NCBI GenBank assembly: GCA_964471825.1
Contig: CAYYKD010000011.1
Location: forward strand, 1 to 64,000
Reading direction: 5' to 3'
Source of the DNA: CAYYKD01 sp964471825
Lineage (GTDB): Bacteria; Spirochaetota; GWE2-31-10; CAYYKD01
DNA length: 64,000 bases
Shown piece by piece: positions 17,852 through 26,364 of this stretch. Within the stretch, counting starts at the first letter, position 1. Each line of letters begins with the position of its first letter. The notes under the pieces are model-generated. The model made no database searches, had not been told where the DNA came from, and was given only the letters and a program-made list of their open reading frames with translations. A program made the position numbers and the translations under genes.

Positions 17852-18430
17852 ATGTCTGTAGTTAAAGTTATTCTAAAAAAAGATATAACAAACTTCGGTG
17901 AAGAGGGTGATGTTAAGAAAGTAAAAAGGGGTTATGCTAGAAACTTTTTACTTCCTACCGGAGTAGCAGTTGAATACTCAGCTCATAACAAGCAAATTCT
18001 AGACGCTCAGAAAGAGAAAATTGAGAATAAAAGATTGCAAAAGAAAGAGAATGCAAATGAGCTTTCTAAGAAGTTAGAATTAGTTAAAGTTGAGCTTAAA
18101 ATACCGGCCGGTGATAAAGGCAGATTATATGGTACTGTAACAAATAGTGCTATAGCTGACGAGTTAATCAAAATGGGTTTTGATCTTGATAAAAGACAAG
18201 TAGATTTAAAAGAACACATTAAGTATGGCGGTTCGTATAAATATCAGGTTCATTTGTATCAAAATATTTATGCAAATATGATTCTTGAGGTAATTCCGGT
18301 ACAGGAAGAAAAAAAAGCTCCTGTAAGAGGAAAAGGTAGAAGATCAAGAAGAGATGAGGAATTTGATTCTGAAGTATCAGTTGACGATCATTCTAACTCT
18401 GAGGACTTAAATACTAGTAATGATGAATAA
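17852..18430 (+). CDS. rplI: 50S ribosomal protein L9 with C-terminal extension
   Basis: L9 binds 23S rRNA near the L1 stalk and helps maintain the reading frame. The first ~148 residues are standard: an N-terminal domain (MSVVKVILKKDITNFGEEGD, VKRGYARNFLLPTGVA), a long connecting helix rich in Lys/Glu, and a C-terminal domain. Beyond this there is a tail of about 44 residues, first basic (RGKGRRSRRDE), then acidic and Ser/Asn-rich, which the family usually lacks. The tail is probably disordered. GGGGG precedes the ATG. Confidence 0.96.
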   Translation: MSVVKVILKKDITNFGEEGDVKKVKRGYARNFLLPTGVAVEYSAHNKQILDAQKEKIENKRLQKKENANELSKKLELVKVELKIPAGDKGRLYGTVTNSAIADELIKMGFDLDKRQVDLKEHIKYGGSYKYQVHLYQNIYANMILEVIPVQEEKKAPVRGKGRRSRRDEEFDSEVSVDDHSNSEDLNTSNDE

Positions 18431-18447
18431 TTACTGATAATTTCAAT

Positions 18448-19815
18448 ATGGAAAATATTAGTGATGTAATAAGGGTTCCGCCTCGTAATTTAGAGGCGGA
18501 ATCATATTTTTTAGCCTCTCTTATGATAGATCCGGATAGTTTTAACAAGCTCTCTGAGATAAAACTTCTTAAAGATGATTTTTACGATGAAAAACACAGG
18601 CTGATATATAGTGCAATTCTAGAACATAAATTAAACAATGTACCAATTGATATTATAACAGTAACTGAAAATCTAAATAGTAAAAACCTTCTTGAGAATG
18701 CCGGCGGACCAACTTATATAACTTCATTGTTAGATAAGATCCCTTCAAGTGAAAATATATTACATTATGCAAAAATAATAAAAGATAAATCACTTCTTCG
18801 ATCACTGATTAGGATTTCATCGGAACTGGTAAGTAAGAGTTATGGTGGAGATGTTTCGGTAAAAGATCTTATCGAGTCGGCAGAAAAAAGAATACTTGAG
18901 TTAAATGAAAGTACAAATTTACGAAGATATGCTACTATTCAAGAGCTATTAATTGAGACTGTAGATGGTATATTAAAATCCAGTGGGAATCCGTCTGATA
19001 TTACGGGAGTTTCAAGCGGATATACAGATCTTGATGAAATAACTGATGGTTTTAAAAAATCTGAAATGATAATACTGGCAGCTCGTCCCGGGATAGGAAA
19101 GACAACACTTGCGTTAAATATAATGGCCAATGCAGCAATTCGGCACAAAAAAAAGATTATTTTCTTTTGCGGAGAGATGTCAAATGAAAATTTGATTCGT
19201 AGAGTGCTTTGTTCTGAGGCAAGATTGAATGATAGAATGTTAAGAAGAGGTATTCTAAGTAGTCAAGATAAGTCTCATATTGTAGCAGCTGCAGAGAAGC
19301 TCTATGATGTATCGATGATATTTGATGATACTCCAAATATTTCACTTTTTGAATTAAAAACTAAAGCTCGAAAGGCTTTTCGTGAATTTAATGTTGATAT
19401 GATAATAGTTGACTATTTACAATTGGTAACAGTTGGCGATGAGGTCGGAAGAAATATCCCGCAACATGAAAAAATAGGTCATATTTCAAGATCAATTAAA
19501 GGTTTAGCAAGAGAGCTTAATATACCAATTTTGGCTCTTGCACAGTTAAATAGAAATGTTGAGTCTCGTGGAAAAGATGATGCGAGACCAAAAAAATCCG
19601 ATTTGAAAGATTCTGGTTCTATAGAACAGGATGCGGATATGATATTGTTTATTCATAAAAATCCATCTAGGCCTGAGGATGATAATGCGTCACAGGATGT
19701 AGAAGAGGTTGAGGTAATAGTTGGAAAAAACAGAAATGGACCTGAAGGTATTTGTAAACTTGTCTTTTTAAAGAACTTAACTAGGTTTGAATCATCAAAG
19801 AAGGAATTTAATTAA
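18448..19815 (+). CDS. dnaB: Replicative DNA helicase
   Basis: Hexameric helicase that unwinds DNA ahead of the replisome. It has 455 residues. The N-terminal DnaB domain (about 10-110; PPRNLEAESYFLASLMID) recruits primase. The RecA-like C-terminal domain has Walker A ARPGIGKTTLALN near 212, the DnaB-specific FFCGEMS, Walker B IIVDYLQLV, SRSIKGLARELNIP, and the SDLKDSGSIEQDAD arginine-finger region. No clear ribosome-binding site precedes the ATG at 18448, so translation may depend on rplI. Its 3' end runs up to the next gene. Confidence 0.96.
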   Translation: MENISDVIRVPPRNLEAESYFLASLMIDPDSFNKLSEIKLLKDDFYDEKHRLIYSAILEHKLNNVPIDIITVTENLNSKNLLENAGGPTYITSLLDKIPSSENILHYAKIIKDKSLLRSLIRISSELVSKSYGGDVSVKDLIESAEKRILELNESTNLRRYATIQELLIETVDGILKSSGNPSDITGVSSGYTDLDEITDGFKKSEMIILAARPGIGKTTLALNIMANAAIRHKKKIIFFCGEMSNENLIRRVLCSEARLNDRMLRRGILSSQDKSHIVAAAEKLYDVSMIFDDTPNISLFELKTKARKAFREFNVDMIIVDYLQLVTVGDEVGRNIPQHEKIGHISRSIKGLARELNIPILALAQLNRNVESRGKDDARPKKSDLKDSGSIEQDADMILFIHKNPSRPEDDNASQDVEEVEVIVGKNRNGPEGICKLVFLKNLTRFESSKKEFN

Positions 19816-19825
19816 AGGATGTTAT

Positions 19826-20434
19826 ATGAATAAATTATTAGTTTTATTTTTGTTGTTTTTTTCACTACTTACTATTAGTGCACAGAGTAATAAATCAGGT
19901 TTTGAGATTGGTTTTTCATTTGCGGCCGGTGGTAAATATGATGCGGTTAGGCAATGTGTAGCAACTCCGAGAGGTGTTACCGGAGGCCCTGCTTTCGAGT
20001 TTGGCGGGTTGGTTTTGGATTATCGATTTGATAATTGGTTTGCATTTGGTGGATATATACCATTATTACGGCCGATCTTATTTGGGGCTGCATTTCAGAT
20101 GTTACAGTTTATGCCTGAATTGATTTTTTCCTTATATATACCGGTGTATTTTAAAGTAGATCTTTTTTTAATTATGGGTATGGGTGGTAGTTTCCACTAT
20201 GGCCCGGGTTTTGATTATAAAGGTAATTTGGTAGATAAGCCTTTTTTTGCAGGTGGACCACGATTTAGTCTCTCATTTGGACCACGATTCTATATCAATG
20301 ACAGATTTAGTATATCTGTAGGTCTTAAACCATATTTTGAATATCTATTTAATTCTAGGGATGGTAAAGCTGGAATTGTTGGTGGCGGTGAAATCGATTT
20401 TCAATGTAGATTGAAACTTACAAGTAATAATTAG
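19826..20434 (+). CDS. Predicted exported outer membrane beta-barrel protein
   Basis: A 202-residue protein with a cleavable signal peptide (MNKLLVLFLLFFSLLTISAQ). The mature part is glycine- and aromatic-rich with alternating hydrophobic strands (FEIGFSFAAGG, WFAFGGYIPLL, DLFLIMGMGGSFHYGPGF, FSLSFGPRFYINDRFSISVGLKP), the pattern of a small outer membrane barrel. No family is named. The frame opens earlier at a TTG inside dnaB, but the ATG at 19826 is chosen because the signal peptide begins there and AAAGGA lies just upstream. It lies 10 bases after dnaB. Confidence 0.75.
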   Translation: MNKLLVLFLLFFSLLTISAQSNKSGFEIGFSFAAGGKYDAVRQCVATPRGVTGGPAFEFGGLVLDYRFDNWFAFGGYIPLLRPILFGAAFQMLQFMPELIFSLYIPVYFKVDLFLIMGMGGSFHYGPGFDYKGNLVDKPFFAGGPRFSLSFGPRFYINDRFSISVGLKPYFEYLFNSRDGKAGIVGGGEIDFQCRLKLTSNN

Positions 20435-20456
20435 ACCTATAATTTAAGGAGCAACC

Positions 20457-21719
20457 TTGAGCAAATTATTTTCTCAGTTTTCTATAGATGAGAGGATTGT
20501 AATAAAACTGGCTGAAAAAAAAATTACTATACCTACTCAGATTCAGGAAGAGGTTATACCATCTGCACTACGAGGTAAAGATGTTATAGCACAATCAAGA
20601 ACAGGATCCGGTAAAACTATATCGTATCTCGTTCCGGTGATTGATTTTTTTTATAAGAAAAAGATTAGAACTATAATCATTGCACCTACCAATGAATTGG
20701 CTAAACAGATCTATATGGAAGCAATCAGTCTTTCTGATAATATAAATATTGTACTTGCCTCAGGTGGAGATAATATTGATTCACAGTTAAACTCTATCAA
20801 AAGTGGTGTTGATATATTGATTGGGGTTCCGGGTAGAATAATTAAGTTAATTGAGACCGGTTCATTAAAAACAGGCATTTTTAAAAAGATAGTCCTTGAT
20901 GAAGTTGATTTTATGATTGATCTTGGATTTAACAAAGAATTAGAGAAAATCTTTGAATTGTCAAAGAATATCGATCAATATATGGTTTTTTCCGCTACAA
21001 TGTCTCAGAAAACAAAAAAGGCATTGGACCTTATGAACAATCAGAGGATTGCCATAAGACCTGATGCAAAAAATCATATACCGGAAAACATTAAAAACTA
21101 TTTTGTTCCGATAGCTGAAGATCAGGAAAGAATCCAAGTTTTAATTGATTTAGTATCCTCTATAAACCCATATTTATCAATAATTTTTGTTAGAACAAGA
21201 GACGAAGTTGATTGGGTTTTTAATAAATTAAAAGAGAAGGGAGTTGATTTAATTAAACTTTCGGGAGAACTTCCTCCTCAAGTTAGAAAACGAAACCTTA
21301 AGCTGTTTAAAGAAGCAAAGGTACAATATCTTATCTCTACAGATCTTGCTTCAAGAGGGTTAGATGTAGAAGCAATTACGCATATAATTAACTATAATCT
21401 ACCTTACAATTCAATTGATTTTGTGCATAGAGCCGGACGGACTGGTAGAATGGAAAAATCCGGAGAAGTCTATTCTATTTGTAATGAGCTGGATGAAGGA
21501 TATTTAAAAAAATATGCATTTGAACTCGGGTTCACACCAATAGCCTGCAAAATAGAGAATTCACAAGTATTAGAGAACCCGTTGCATAAAGGTGTGAAAG
21601 CCAGATTTAATTTAAATGAAATAAAGAAGAATAAAGAAACTACTAAAAGAAAAATTTCTGAACATGAAAAATCGGAGGCAAAAAATGCAAGAAAGGGGAG
21701 AAGTCCTAGAAAAAGATAA
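20457..21719 (+). CDS. DEAD-box ATP-dependent RNA helicase
   Basis: RNA helicase of 420 residues that unwinds RNA duplexes in ribosome assembly or mRNA turnover. Motifs in order: Q motif (PTQIQEEVIP), I (SRTGSGKT), Ia (APTNELAKQ), II as DEVD in place of DEAD, III (SAT), and in the second domain ISTDLASRGLDVE and VI (HRAGRTGRM). A basic C-terminal tail ends in RKGRSPRKR. The start is a TTG, five bases after AAGGAG. The last 35 bases overlap the pepF start, so the two are probably coupled. Confidence 0.93.
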   Translation: MSKLFSQFSIDERIVIKLAEKKITIPTQIQEEVIPSALRGKDVIAQSRTGSGKTISYLVPVIDFFYKKKIRTIIIAPTNELAKQIYMEAISLSDNINIVLASGGDNIDSQLNSIKSGVDILIGVPGRIIKLIETGSLKTGIFKKIVLDEVDFMIDLGFNKELEKIFELSKNIDQYMVFSATMSQKTKKALDLMNNQRIAIRPDAKNHIPENIKNYFVPIAEDQERIQVLIDLVSSINPYLSIIFVRTRDEVDWVFNKLKEKGVDLIKLSGELPPQVRKRNLKLFKEAKVQYLISTDLASRGLDVEAITHIINYNLPYNSIDFVHRAGRTGRMEKSGEVYSICNELDEGYLKKYAFELGFTPIACKIENSQVLENPLHKGVKARFNLNEIKKNKETTKRKISEHEKSEAKNARKGRSPRKR

Positions 21720-23466
21720 GTGGGATATTGAATCTATTTTTCAGACAGATGGTTTGTGGGATCAAAATTATAACCTTGTTATGGAAGAGGTTAGTGTATT
21801 AAACGATTTCAAAGGGGTCCTTACAACAAACTCCGAAACTCTCAGAGTAGCACTTGATGTGTATTTTGATATTGGTTCAAAAATTAATAAACTGTATACA
21901 TATGCACATATGCGTAAGGATGAGGATACAAAGAATGAATTGTATCTTCAACTTTATGAAAAAGCCTATAGATTATTGGTGGACTATGATGAATTGTCAA
22001 GTTACATTAAACCGGAAATTCTAAGTATTTCAGAGAGTCAATTCAATGTTTTAAAGAACTCATGTAAATTATCGCCATATAGATTTTATCTTGAAAGTAT
22101 TTATAGATATAAGCCTCATACTCTGTCAGAAGATGAAGAAAGATTGTTATCAATGGCAGGACTTGTTATGAATAGCGGAAGTGAAATATTTAGGGCAATA
22201 AACGATTCTGATATTCAATTTGATTCCGTTAAAAATAATTCTGAGTTGTTAGAGCTTTCTCATGGATCGTATTATCGATTTTTGCTTGATAACAAACGGC
22301 AGGTTCGAAAAGATGCATTTGAAAATTATCATGGTTCATTCGCAAAATTACCAAATACATTTTCAACTGTTTTAAATAGTCAAATAAAGGTATTCGATTT
22401 TAATAGTAAGATTCGAAAATTTAACTCCTCATTAGAAGCTAGTTTATTTCAGCATGATATACCTGTATCGATTTATCAAAATCTAATAGATTCTGTTAGG
22501 AAGAATATTGGGGTTCTGCATAATTATCTGGAGTATAGAAAGGAGTGTATGGGGCTTGAATTTTTACGGCCATATGACCTGTATGTTCCTTTTGTTGAGC
22601 ATGAGAAGGAGGATATTGATTATAGTAGGGCAAAACAGATTGTATTAGAATCTGTAAAACCTCTTGGAAATGAATACTATGAAATTCTGAATAAAGGCTT
22701 AAATGAATTGAGATGGGTGGATATTTACGAAAATCTCAATAAAAGAAGTGGCGCTTATTCTACAGGTTCATATTTGACAGAACCATTTATTTTAATGAAC
22801 TATAATAATACCATTAATGATGTCAAAACACTTGCACATGAAGCTGGTCACTCTATGCACTCTTACTACACTAAAAATAATCAACCTTCACACTATGCAG
22901 ATTATTCAATCTTTCTAGCTGAAATTGCTTCAACTTTTAATGAGAATCTATTAAATCATTATATGCTTAATATAACTTCAGATAAGAAGTTAAAAAGATT
23001 TTTAATTAATAACAGGATTGAAGAGATAAGGGCAACATTTTTTAGACAAACAATGTTTGCTGAGTTTGAATTGTTTATTCATAATCTAGTTCATGCCGGT
23101 TCGCCATTAACTCCAAATATTTTAAATGATGAGTACAGACGACTTAATGAGTTTTATTTTGGAAAATCTGTTGTTGTAGGGAAAGAATTGGAGATCGAAT
23201 GGGCAAGAATACCGCATTTCTATTATAATTTTTATGTATATCAGTATGCTACCGGAATTTCTGCATCTCGAGCATTGTTTGATATGGTAATTAACGGAGG
23301 GGCAGATCAGAGGGAAAGATATCTGACTTTTTTAAAGGCAGGAAACTCCAACACACCAATCGAGATATTAAAAAATGCCGGAGTAGATATGACTCAATCT
23401 AAACCCTATGAAGATATGTGTATTCATTTTAAAACACTTATTGATCAATTGATCAAGATAGATTAG
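21685..23466 (+). CDS. pepF: Oligoendopeptidase F
   Basis: Cytoplasmic M3-family zinc metallopeptidase of 593 residues that degrades short peptides. The catalytic HEXXH is in TLAHEAGHSMHSYY (His385, Glu386, His389), with the third ligand in FLAEIASTFNENLL. The FYVYQYATGISA segment is typical of PepF. The ATG at 21685 is preferred over one at 21664 because GGAGG lies six bases before it. The gene ends in front of a strong hairpin shared with the convergent gene. Confidence 0.94.
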   Translation: MQERGEVLEKDKWDIESIFQTDGLWDQNYNLVMEEVSVLNDFKGVLTTNSETLRVALDVYFDIGSKINKLYTYAHMRKDEDTKNELYLQLYEKAYRLLVDYDELSSYIKPEILSISESQFNVLKNSCKLSPYRFYLESIYRYKPHTLSEDEERLLSMAGLVMNSGSEIFRAINDSDIQFDSVKNNSELLELSHGSYYRFLLDNKRQVRKDAFENYHGSFAKLPNTFSTVLNSQIKVFDFNSKIRKFNSSLEASLFQHDIPVSIYQNLIDSVRKNIGVLHNYLEYRKECMGLEFLRPYDLYVPFVEHEKEDIDYSRAKQIVLESVKPLGNEYYEILNKGLNELRWVDIYENLNKRSGAYSTGSYLTEPFILMNYNNTINDVKTLAHEAGHSMHSYYTKNNQPSHYADYSIFLAEIASTFNENLLNHYMLNITSDKKLKRFLINNRIEEIRATFFRQTMFAEFELFIHNLVHAGSPLTPNILNDEYRRLNEFYFGKSVVVGKELEIEWARIPHFYYNFYVYQYATGISASRALFDMVINGGADQRERYLTFLKAGNSNTPIEILKNAGVDMTQSKPYEDMCIHFKTLIDQLIKID

Positions 23467-23531
23467 TTTAATTACAGGGCAGTTCTAAATACTTTGTATT
23501 TAGAATGCAATATAGGTATAAGAATAGGTTT

Positions 23532-23572
23532 GAGCTTCTAAAAACCTTAAAAGATAAGGTTTTTAGAAGCTC
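23532..23572. terminator. Bidirectional terminator between convergent genes
   Basis: A perfect 18-bp stem, GAGCTTCTAAAAACCTTA (23532-23549) with its complement (23555-23572), and a 5-base loop AAAGA. It lies between pepF (+) and a lipoprotein gene (-). The internal A/T runs allow it to act from both sides. Confidence 0.85.
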
Positions 23573-23579
23573 CCTATAA

Positions 23580-24023
23580 CTATTTTTTCGGTTTAATAAC
23601 TAATGGTTTTTCATCTTGTATTCTATATGGATCATTTTTATATTTTACATCGTTTATTTTATTAATTAAAGATTCTGATAGAATTACAAATTTATAATTT
23701 TCATTTTGTTCTTTAACCTCTGCATTTAAATAATTGTTTACAATCCTCTCAAAGTAAACTTTTGCTGATTTGTAATCGTTTAATTTAAAATAGTAGAAAC
23801 CAATATTATAATCGATTGTAAATGTGTTTATGTTAGGGTAGTTAGTTTTATAGTTGTTTAAAATGTTTATCGCCTCAGTGAAGTTTTCTTTTCTTGCAAA
23901 TGATTGTGCGTGTTCTAAATGCATTGTTATATCATCAGTTTGTTCATATATATTTTTACTTTGCATACTCTTGCATGAAACTACACCGATAAGAATAATT
24001 GAAATTAATAAAAACTTGTTCAT
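23580..24023 (-). CDS. TPR-like lipoprotein
   Basis: A 147-residue lipoprotein: signal peptide with lipobox GVVSC, then helices resembling two tetratricopeptide repeats (EHAQSFARKENFTEAINILNNY, YNIGFYYFKLNDYKSAKVYFER). It would be an envelope scaffold or partner-binding protein. I chose the ATG at 24023, where the signal peptide begins and AAGGGA lies upstream; the frame extends to 24071 without reason. It follows another lipoprotein gene by 26 bases and probably shares its transcript. Confidence 0.78.
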   Translation of the reverse strand: MNKFLLISIILIGVVSCKSMQSKNIYEQTDDITMHLEHAQSFARKENFTEAINILNNYKTNYPNINTFTIDYNIGFYYFKLNDYKSAKVYFERIVNNYLNAEVKEQNENYKFVILSESLINKINDVKYKNDPYRIQDEKPLVIKPKK

Positions 24024-24049
24024 AAATATCCCTTTAACTTTTAAAATTA

Positions 24050-24742
24050 TTATTTTTTTTGTGAAATCCACTTTATTATATCCTTTGTAATGGAATTTGT
24101 AAACTCATTAATCCGTTTTTTTTCATATGGTGTTTCAATATTTGATTGAACCGTATATTGTTTTTCCAATTTAGCGACTAATATTTTAGAATAGTTGTAA
24201 ACATTATATTGAACAATTACATTTGAAGGTATATTTTCAACAAGATTGAATTCACCTTGCCTATAACTGATTAAAACAATATCCAGATAAAACTTTCCTG
24301 CATCATCAGTATTATCGATATTGTCAATATTATCTGTATTAACCTCTGATTGATTATTAAAAAGTTCTTCGTCATAGGTAATTGAAAAACCATAGTTTTC
24401 TCTAATATTGATCAATCTGATTTTATCTTTAATTGATGCTCTAAAATAGTTTTCAAGATTTTTATATTCAGATATTGCTCGTTTATCTTTAATTAAGAAT
24501 TGATCGATGTTTTGCTTATGAAATAATTTGAGACCGGTTTTATCAAAGAAACTATTAATATCAGTTGAGGGATCCTCAAATAAAAATTTCCCATTTATTG
24601 AAATCATCTCATCAAATCTTGAATTTATATTCAGTTGTTTGATTTTTTTTATTTCTTTTAAATTTCCCTGGTACTTTATTCTCATGTTGCAACCGGTAAA
24701 TATAAAAATAACAGTTATTATTAGTATAAAACATTTTTTCAT
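24050..24742 (-). CDS. Lipoprotein of unknown function
   Basis: A 230-residue lipoprotein with signal peptide and lipobox FIFTGC near residue 18. The mature part has alternating strands and helices. VNTDNIDNIDNTDDAG is a short Asp/Asn repeat. The overall look, ending in VAKLEKQYTVQ and a terminal amphipathic helix, is like proteins that assemble on the outer membrane (LptE- or GNA1162-like), but similarity cannot be claimed. AGAAGGA precedes the ATG. It is first of two genes ending at the bidirectional terminator. Confidence 0.72.
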   Translation of the reverse strand: MKKCFILIITVIFIFTGCNMRIKYQGNLKEIKKIKQLNINSRFDEMISINGKFLFEDPSTDINSFFDKTGLKLFHKQNIDQFLIKDKRAISEYKNLENYFRASIKDKIRLINIRENYGFSITYDEELFNNQSEVNTDNIDNIDNTDDAGKFYLDIVLISYRQGEFNLVENIPSNVIVQYNVYNYSKILVAKLEKQYTVQSNIETPYEKKRINEFTNSITKDIIKWISQKK

Positions 24743-25053
24743 TGCGTAATCCTTCTATTTGTTTGTCTAAACACAGTATCTAAAAGATAAATAAAAATAA
24801 AATTTACAAGTTTATTCTCTTGCAACTTTAGTTGACAAAAATAAAATTCTTTTATCAAAAGCCTCTCAAATATTGATTTTTATCAACTTTCTATCAACTA
24901 TTGAATAATAATAAAATACATTAAATATTCAAAATATACAAATATTTATTTTATATATAGGTAATATATAAGTGTTTATATTTTAGTTATACAAAATATA
25001 GGAGAATAAGTATTAATATTTAAAAAAATAAAATAAAAAAATCAAATTAATTC
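24743..25053. other. Intergenic A/T-rich stretch, no gene seen
   Basis: About 310 bases between the divergent lipoprotein gene and the tRNA-Phe promoter. It is very A/T-rich with short poly-A runs and imperfect ATCAACTTTCTATCAACT repeats, but has no coding frame with a ribosome-binding site. Confidence 0.5.
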
Positions 25054-25082
25054 TTGACATTTGTTTAATATTATTGTATTTT
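25054..25082 (+). promoter_or_regulatory. Promoter of tRNA-Phe
   Basis: TTGACA (25054-25059), a 17-base spacer and TATTTT (25077-25082), ending 23 bases upstream of the tRNA. Confidence 0.72.
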
Positions 25083-25105
25083 GCTCGAGTAACTTTAAGT
25101 TATTT

Positions 25106-25178
25106 GCCCTTGTAGCTCAGTCGGTAGAGCAAGGGACTGAAAATCCCTGTGTCAGCGGTTCAATTCCGCTTGGGGGCA
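25106..25178 (+). tRNA. tRNA-Phe (anticodon GAA)
   Basis: A 73-base cloverleaf: acceptor arm GCCCTTG/TGGGGGC with G-T pairs, D arm GCTCAGTCGGTAGAGC, anticodon arm GGGACTGAAAATCCC with GAA, T arm AGCGGTTCAATTCCGCT and discriminator A. CCA is not encoded. It is a single tRNA with its own promoter and terminator. Confidence 0.96.
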
Positions 25179-25185
25179 AAAATCT

Positions 25186-25214
25186 AAGTGGTGTTTAATA
25201 CACCACTTTTTTTT
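25186..25214 (+). terminator. Terminator of tRNA-Phe
   Basis: AAGTGGTGT (25186-25194), loop TTAAT, ACACCACTT (25200-25208), with Ts continuing to 25214. Confidence 0.9.
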
Positions 25215-25387
25215 ATTAACTACATTATTTACTATAAAAGTATTGAATTAAGGTACTTCTAATATACTCTAAAAATTAACCAATTTTTAATTGATTTTTT
25301 TTAAATAATTATTTATTATGCTTTAAGTTTTAAGGTTTCACAAACAAAAAATGTTTACTGATTGTGTTTGTGAATTATAAGGGGTTT

Positions 25388-26134
25388 ATGTTCTTTAAAG
25401 AAATTATCTATCTGGATTCTGCTGATTCTACTAATAGAATTCTAAAGAACGGAGATTATGCTGATAGAACTTTAATATATACATTTAATCAGACAAATGG
25501 AAGGGGACGATCTGGAAAAGATTGGTTTACAGGTGCAAATAAAGGTATTGCACTCTCGGTTTTATTGAAAAATGATTTTGCAGATTTACAATCTATATGG
25601 CTTGTTTTTTGTTGTTCGATTGCTCTTGTAGAGCTTTTAAATGAATTCAGTATAGATGGTTGTTGGATCAAGTGGCCAAATGATATATATGTTGGAAAAA
25701 AAAAAATATCCGGCATATTAACTGAGTCAGTTTGGTCTGCCGGAAAAAATGAAAAGACAATTATTGGAATAGGTTTTAATGTAAATGAAAAAATCGATGA
25801 TATTTATGGTTATAATAAAAATGCGACAAGCATTTTATCAGAAACAGGCATTGAATTTGATCTCAAATTCATAGTTAATAAATACATTGATAATCTTTCG
25901 CATTGGTTAGGGATCTTAATTGATGATAAATCAGTCGAAAGTATTAAAGAAAAATGGTTGTTTTATAGTAATATTATTGGCAGAGAAGTAATTTGGTCGG
26001 ATGCCGGGCAAATATTTGAAGCAGTCGTAATGGATATTGGAACAGACAGTAGTCTAATTATTAAACTAAACTCCGGTGAGATTATTCAGGTAGTTTCAGG
26101 AGATGTTATATTAAAGGAGAATTTTTATGCTTGA
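25388..26134 (+). CDS. birA: Biotin--protein ligase (no DNA-binding domain)
   Basis: Attaches biotin to carboxylase or decarboxylase carrier domains. The 248-residue protein starts directly with the catalytic domain (YLDSADSTNRIL), has QTNGRGRSGKDWF for biotinyl-AMP binding, KWPNDIYVGKKKISGILTES, and a small C-terminal domain. It lacks the N-terminal helix-turn-helix of E. coli BirA, so it should not be a repressor. The ATG at 25388 is chosen because the domain starts there. It overlaps oadG by eight bases, which ties biotinylation to the decarboxylase genes that follow. Confidence 0.93.
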   Translation: MFFKEIIYLDSADSTNRILKNGDYADRTLIYTFNQTNGRGRSGKDWFTGANKGIALSVLLKNDFADLQSIWLVFCCSIALVELLNEFSIDGCWIKWPNDIYVGKKKISGILTESVWSAGKNEKTIIGIGFNVNEKIDDIYGYNKNATSILSETGIEFDLKFIVNKYIDNLSHWLGILIDDKSVESIKEKWLFYSNIIGREVIWSDAGQIFEAVVMDIGTDSSLIIKLNSGEIIQVVSGDVILKENFYA

Positions 26135-26354
26135 AGATATTATTCAGGGATCTTTTATTCTAGGGCTTGGAATGAGTACAACTGCATTATTTTTATCATT
26201 AATTATTGTAATGGTGATTATTACTGCAAAGGTAGTGAAATTTTTTGGTCTTGATAAAGAGGAGACTGTTAAGTCATCTTCTCATACTGATTCAGGGTCA
26301 GACAAATCAAAAATAGTAGCTGTTATAGCTGCAGTTTTAAAATCTAAGAAATAA
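26127..26354 (+). CDS. OadG-like small subunit of a sodium-pumping decarboxylase
   Basis: A 75-residue membrane protein: one N-terminal transmembrane helix (GMSTTALFLSLIIVMVIIT), the following KVVKFFG, a Ser/Asp-rich linker and a short C-terminal helix (KIVAVIAAVLKSKK). This is the architecture of OadG, which anchors the biotin carboxyl carrier subunit to OadB. It lies between birA and oadB, with overlap to the former and ten bases to the latter. Confidence 0.8.
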   Translation: MLEDIIQGSFILGLGMSTTALFLSLIIVMVIITAKVVKFFGLDKEETVKSSSHTDSGSDKSKIVAVIAAVLKSKK

Positions 26355-26364
26355 GGGGTATAAT

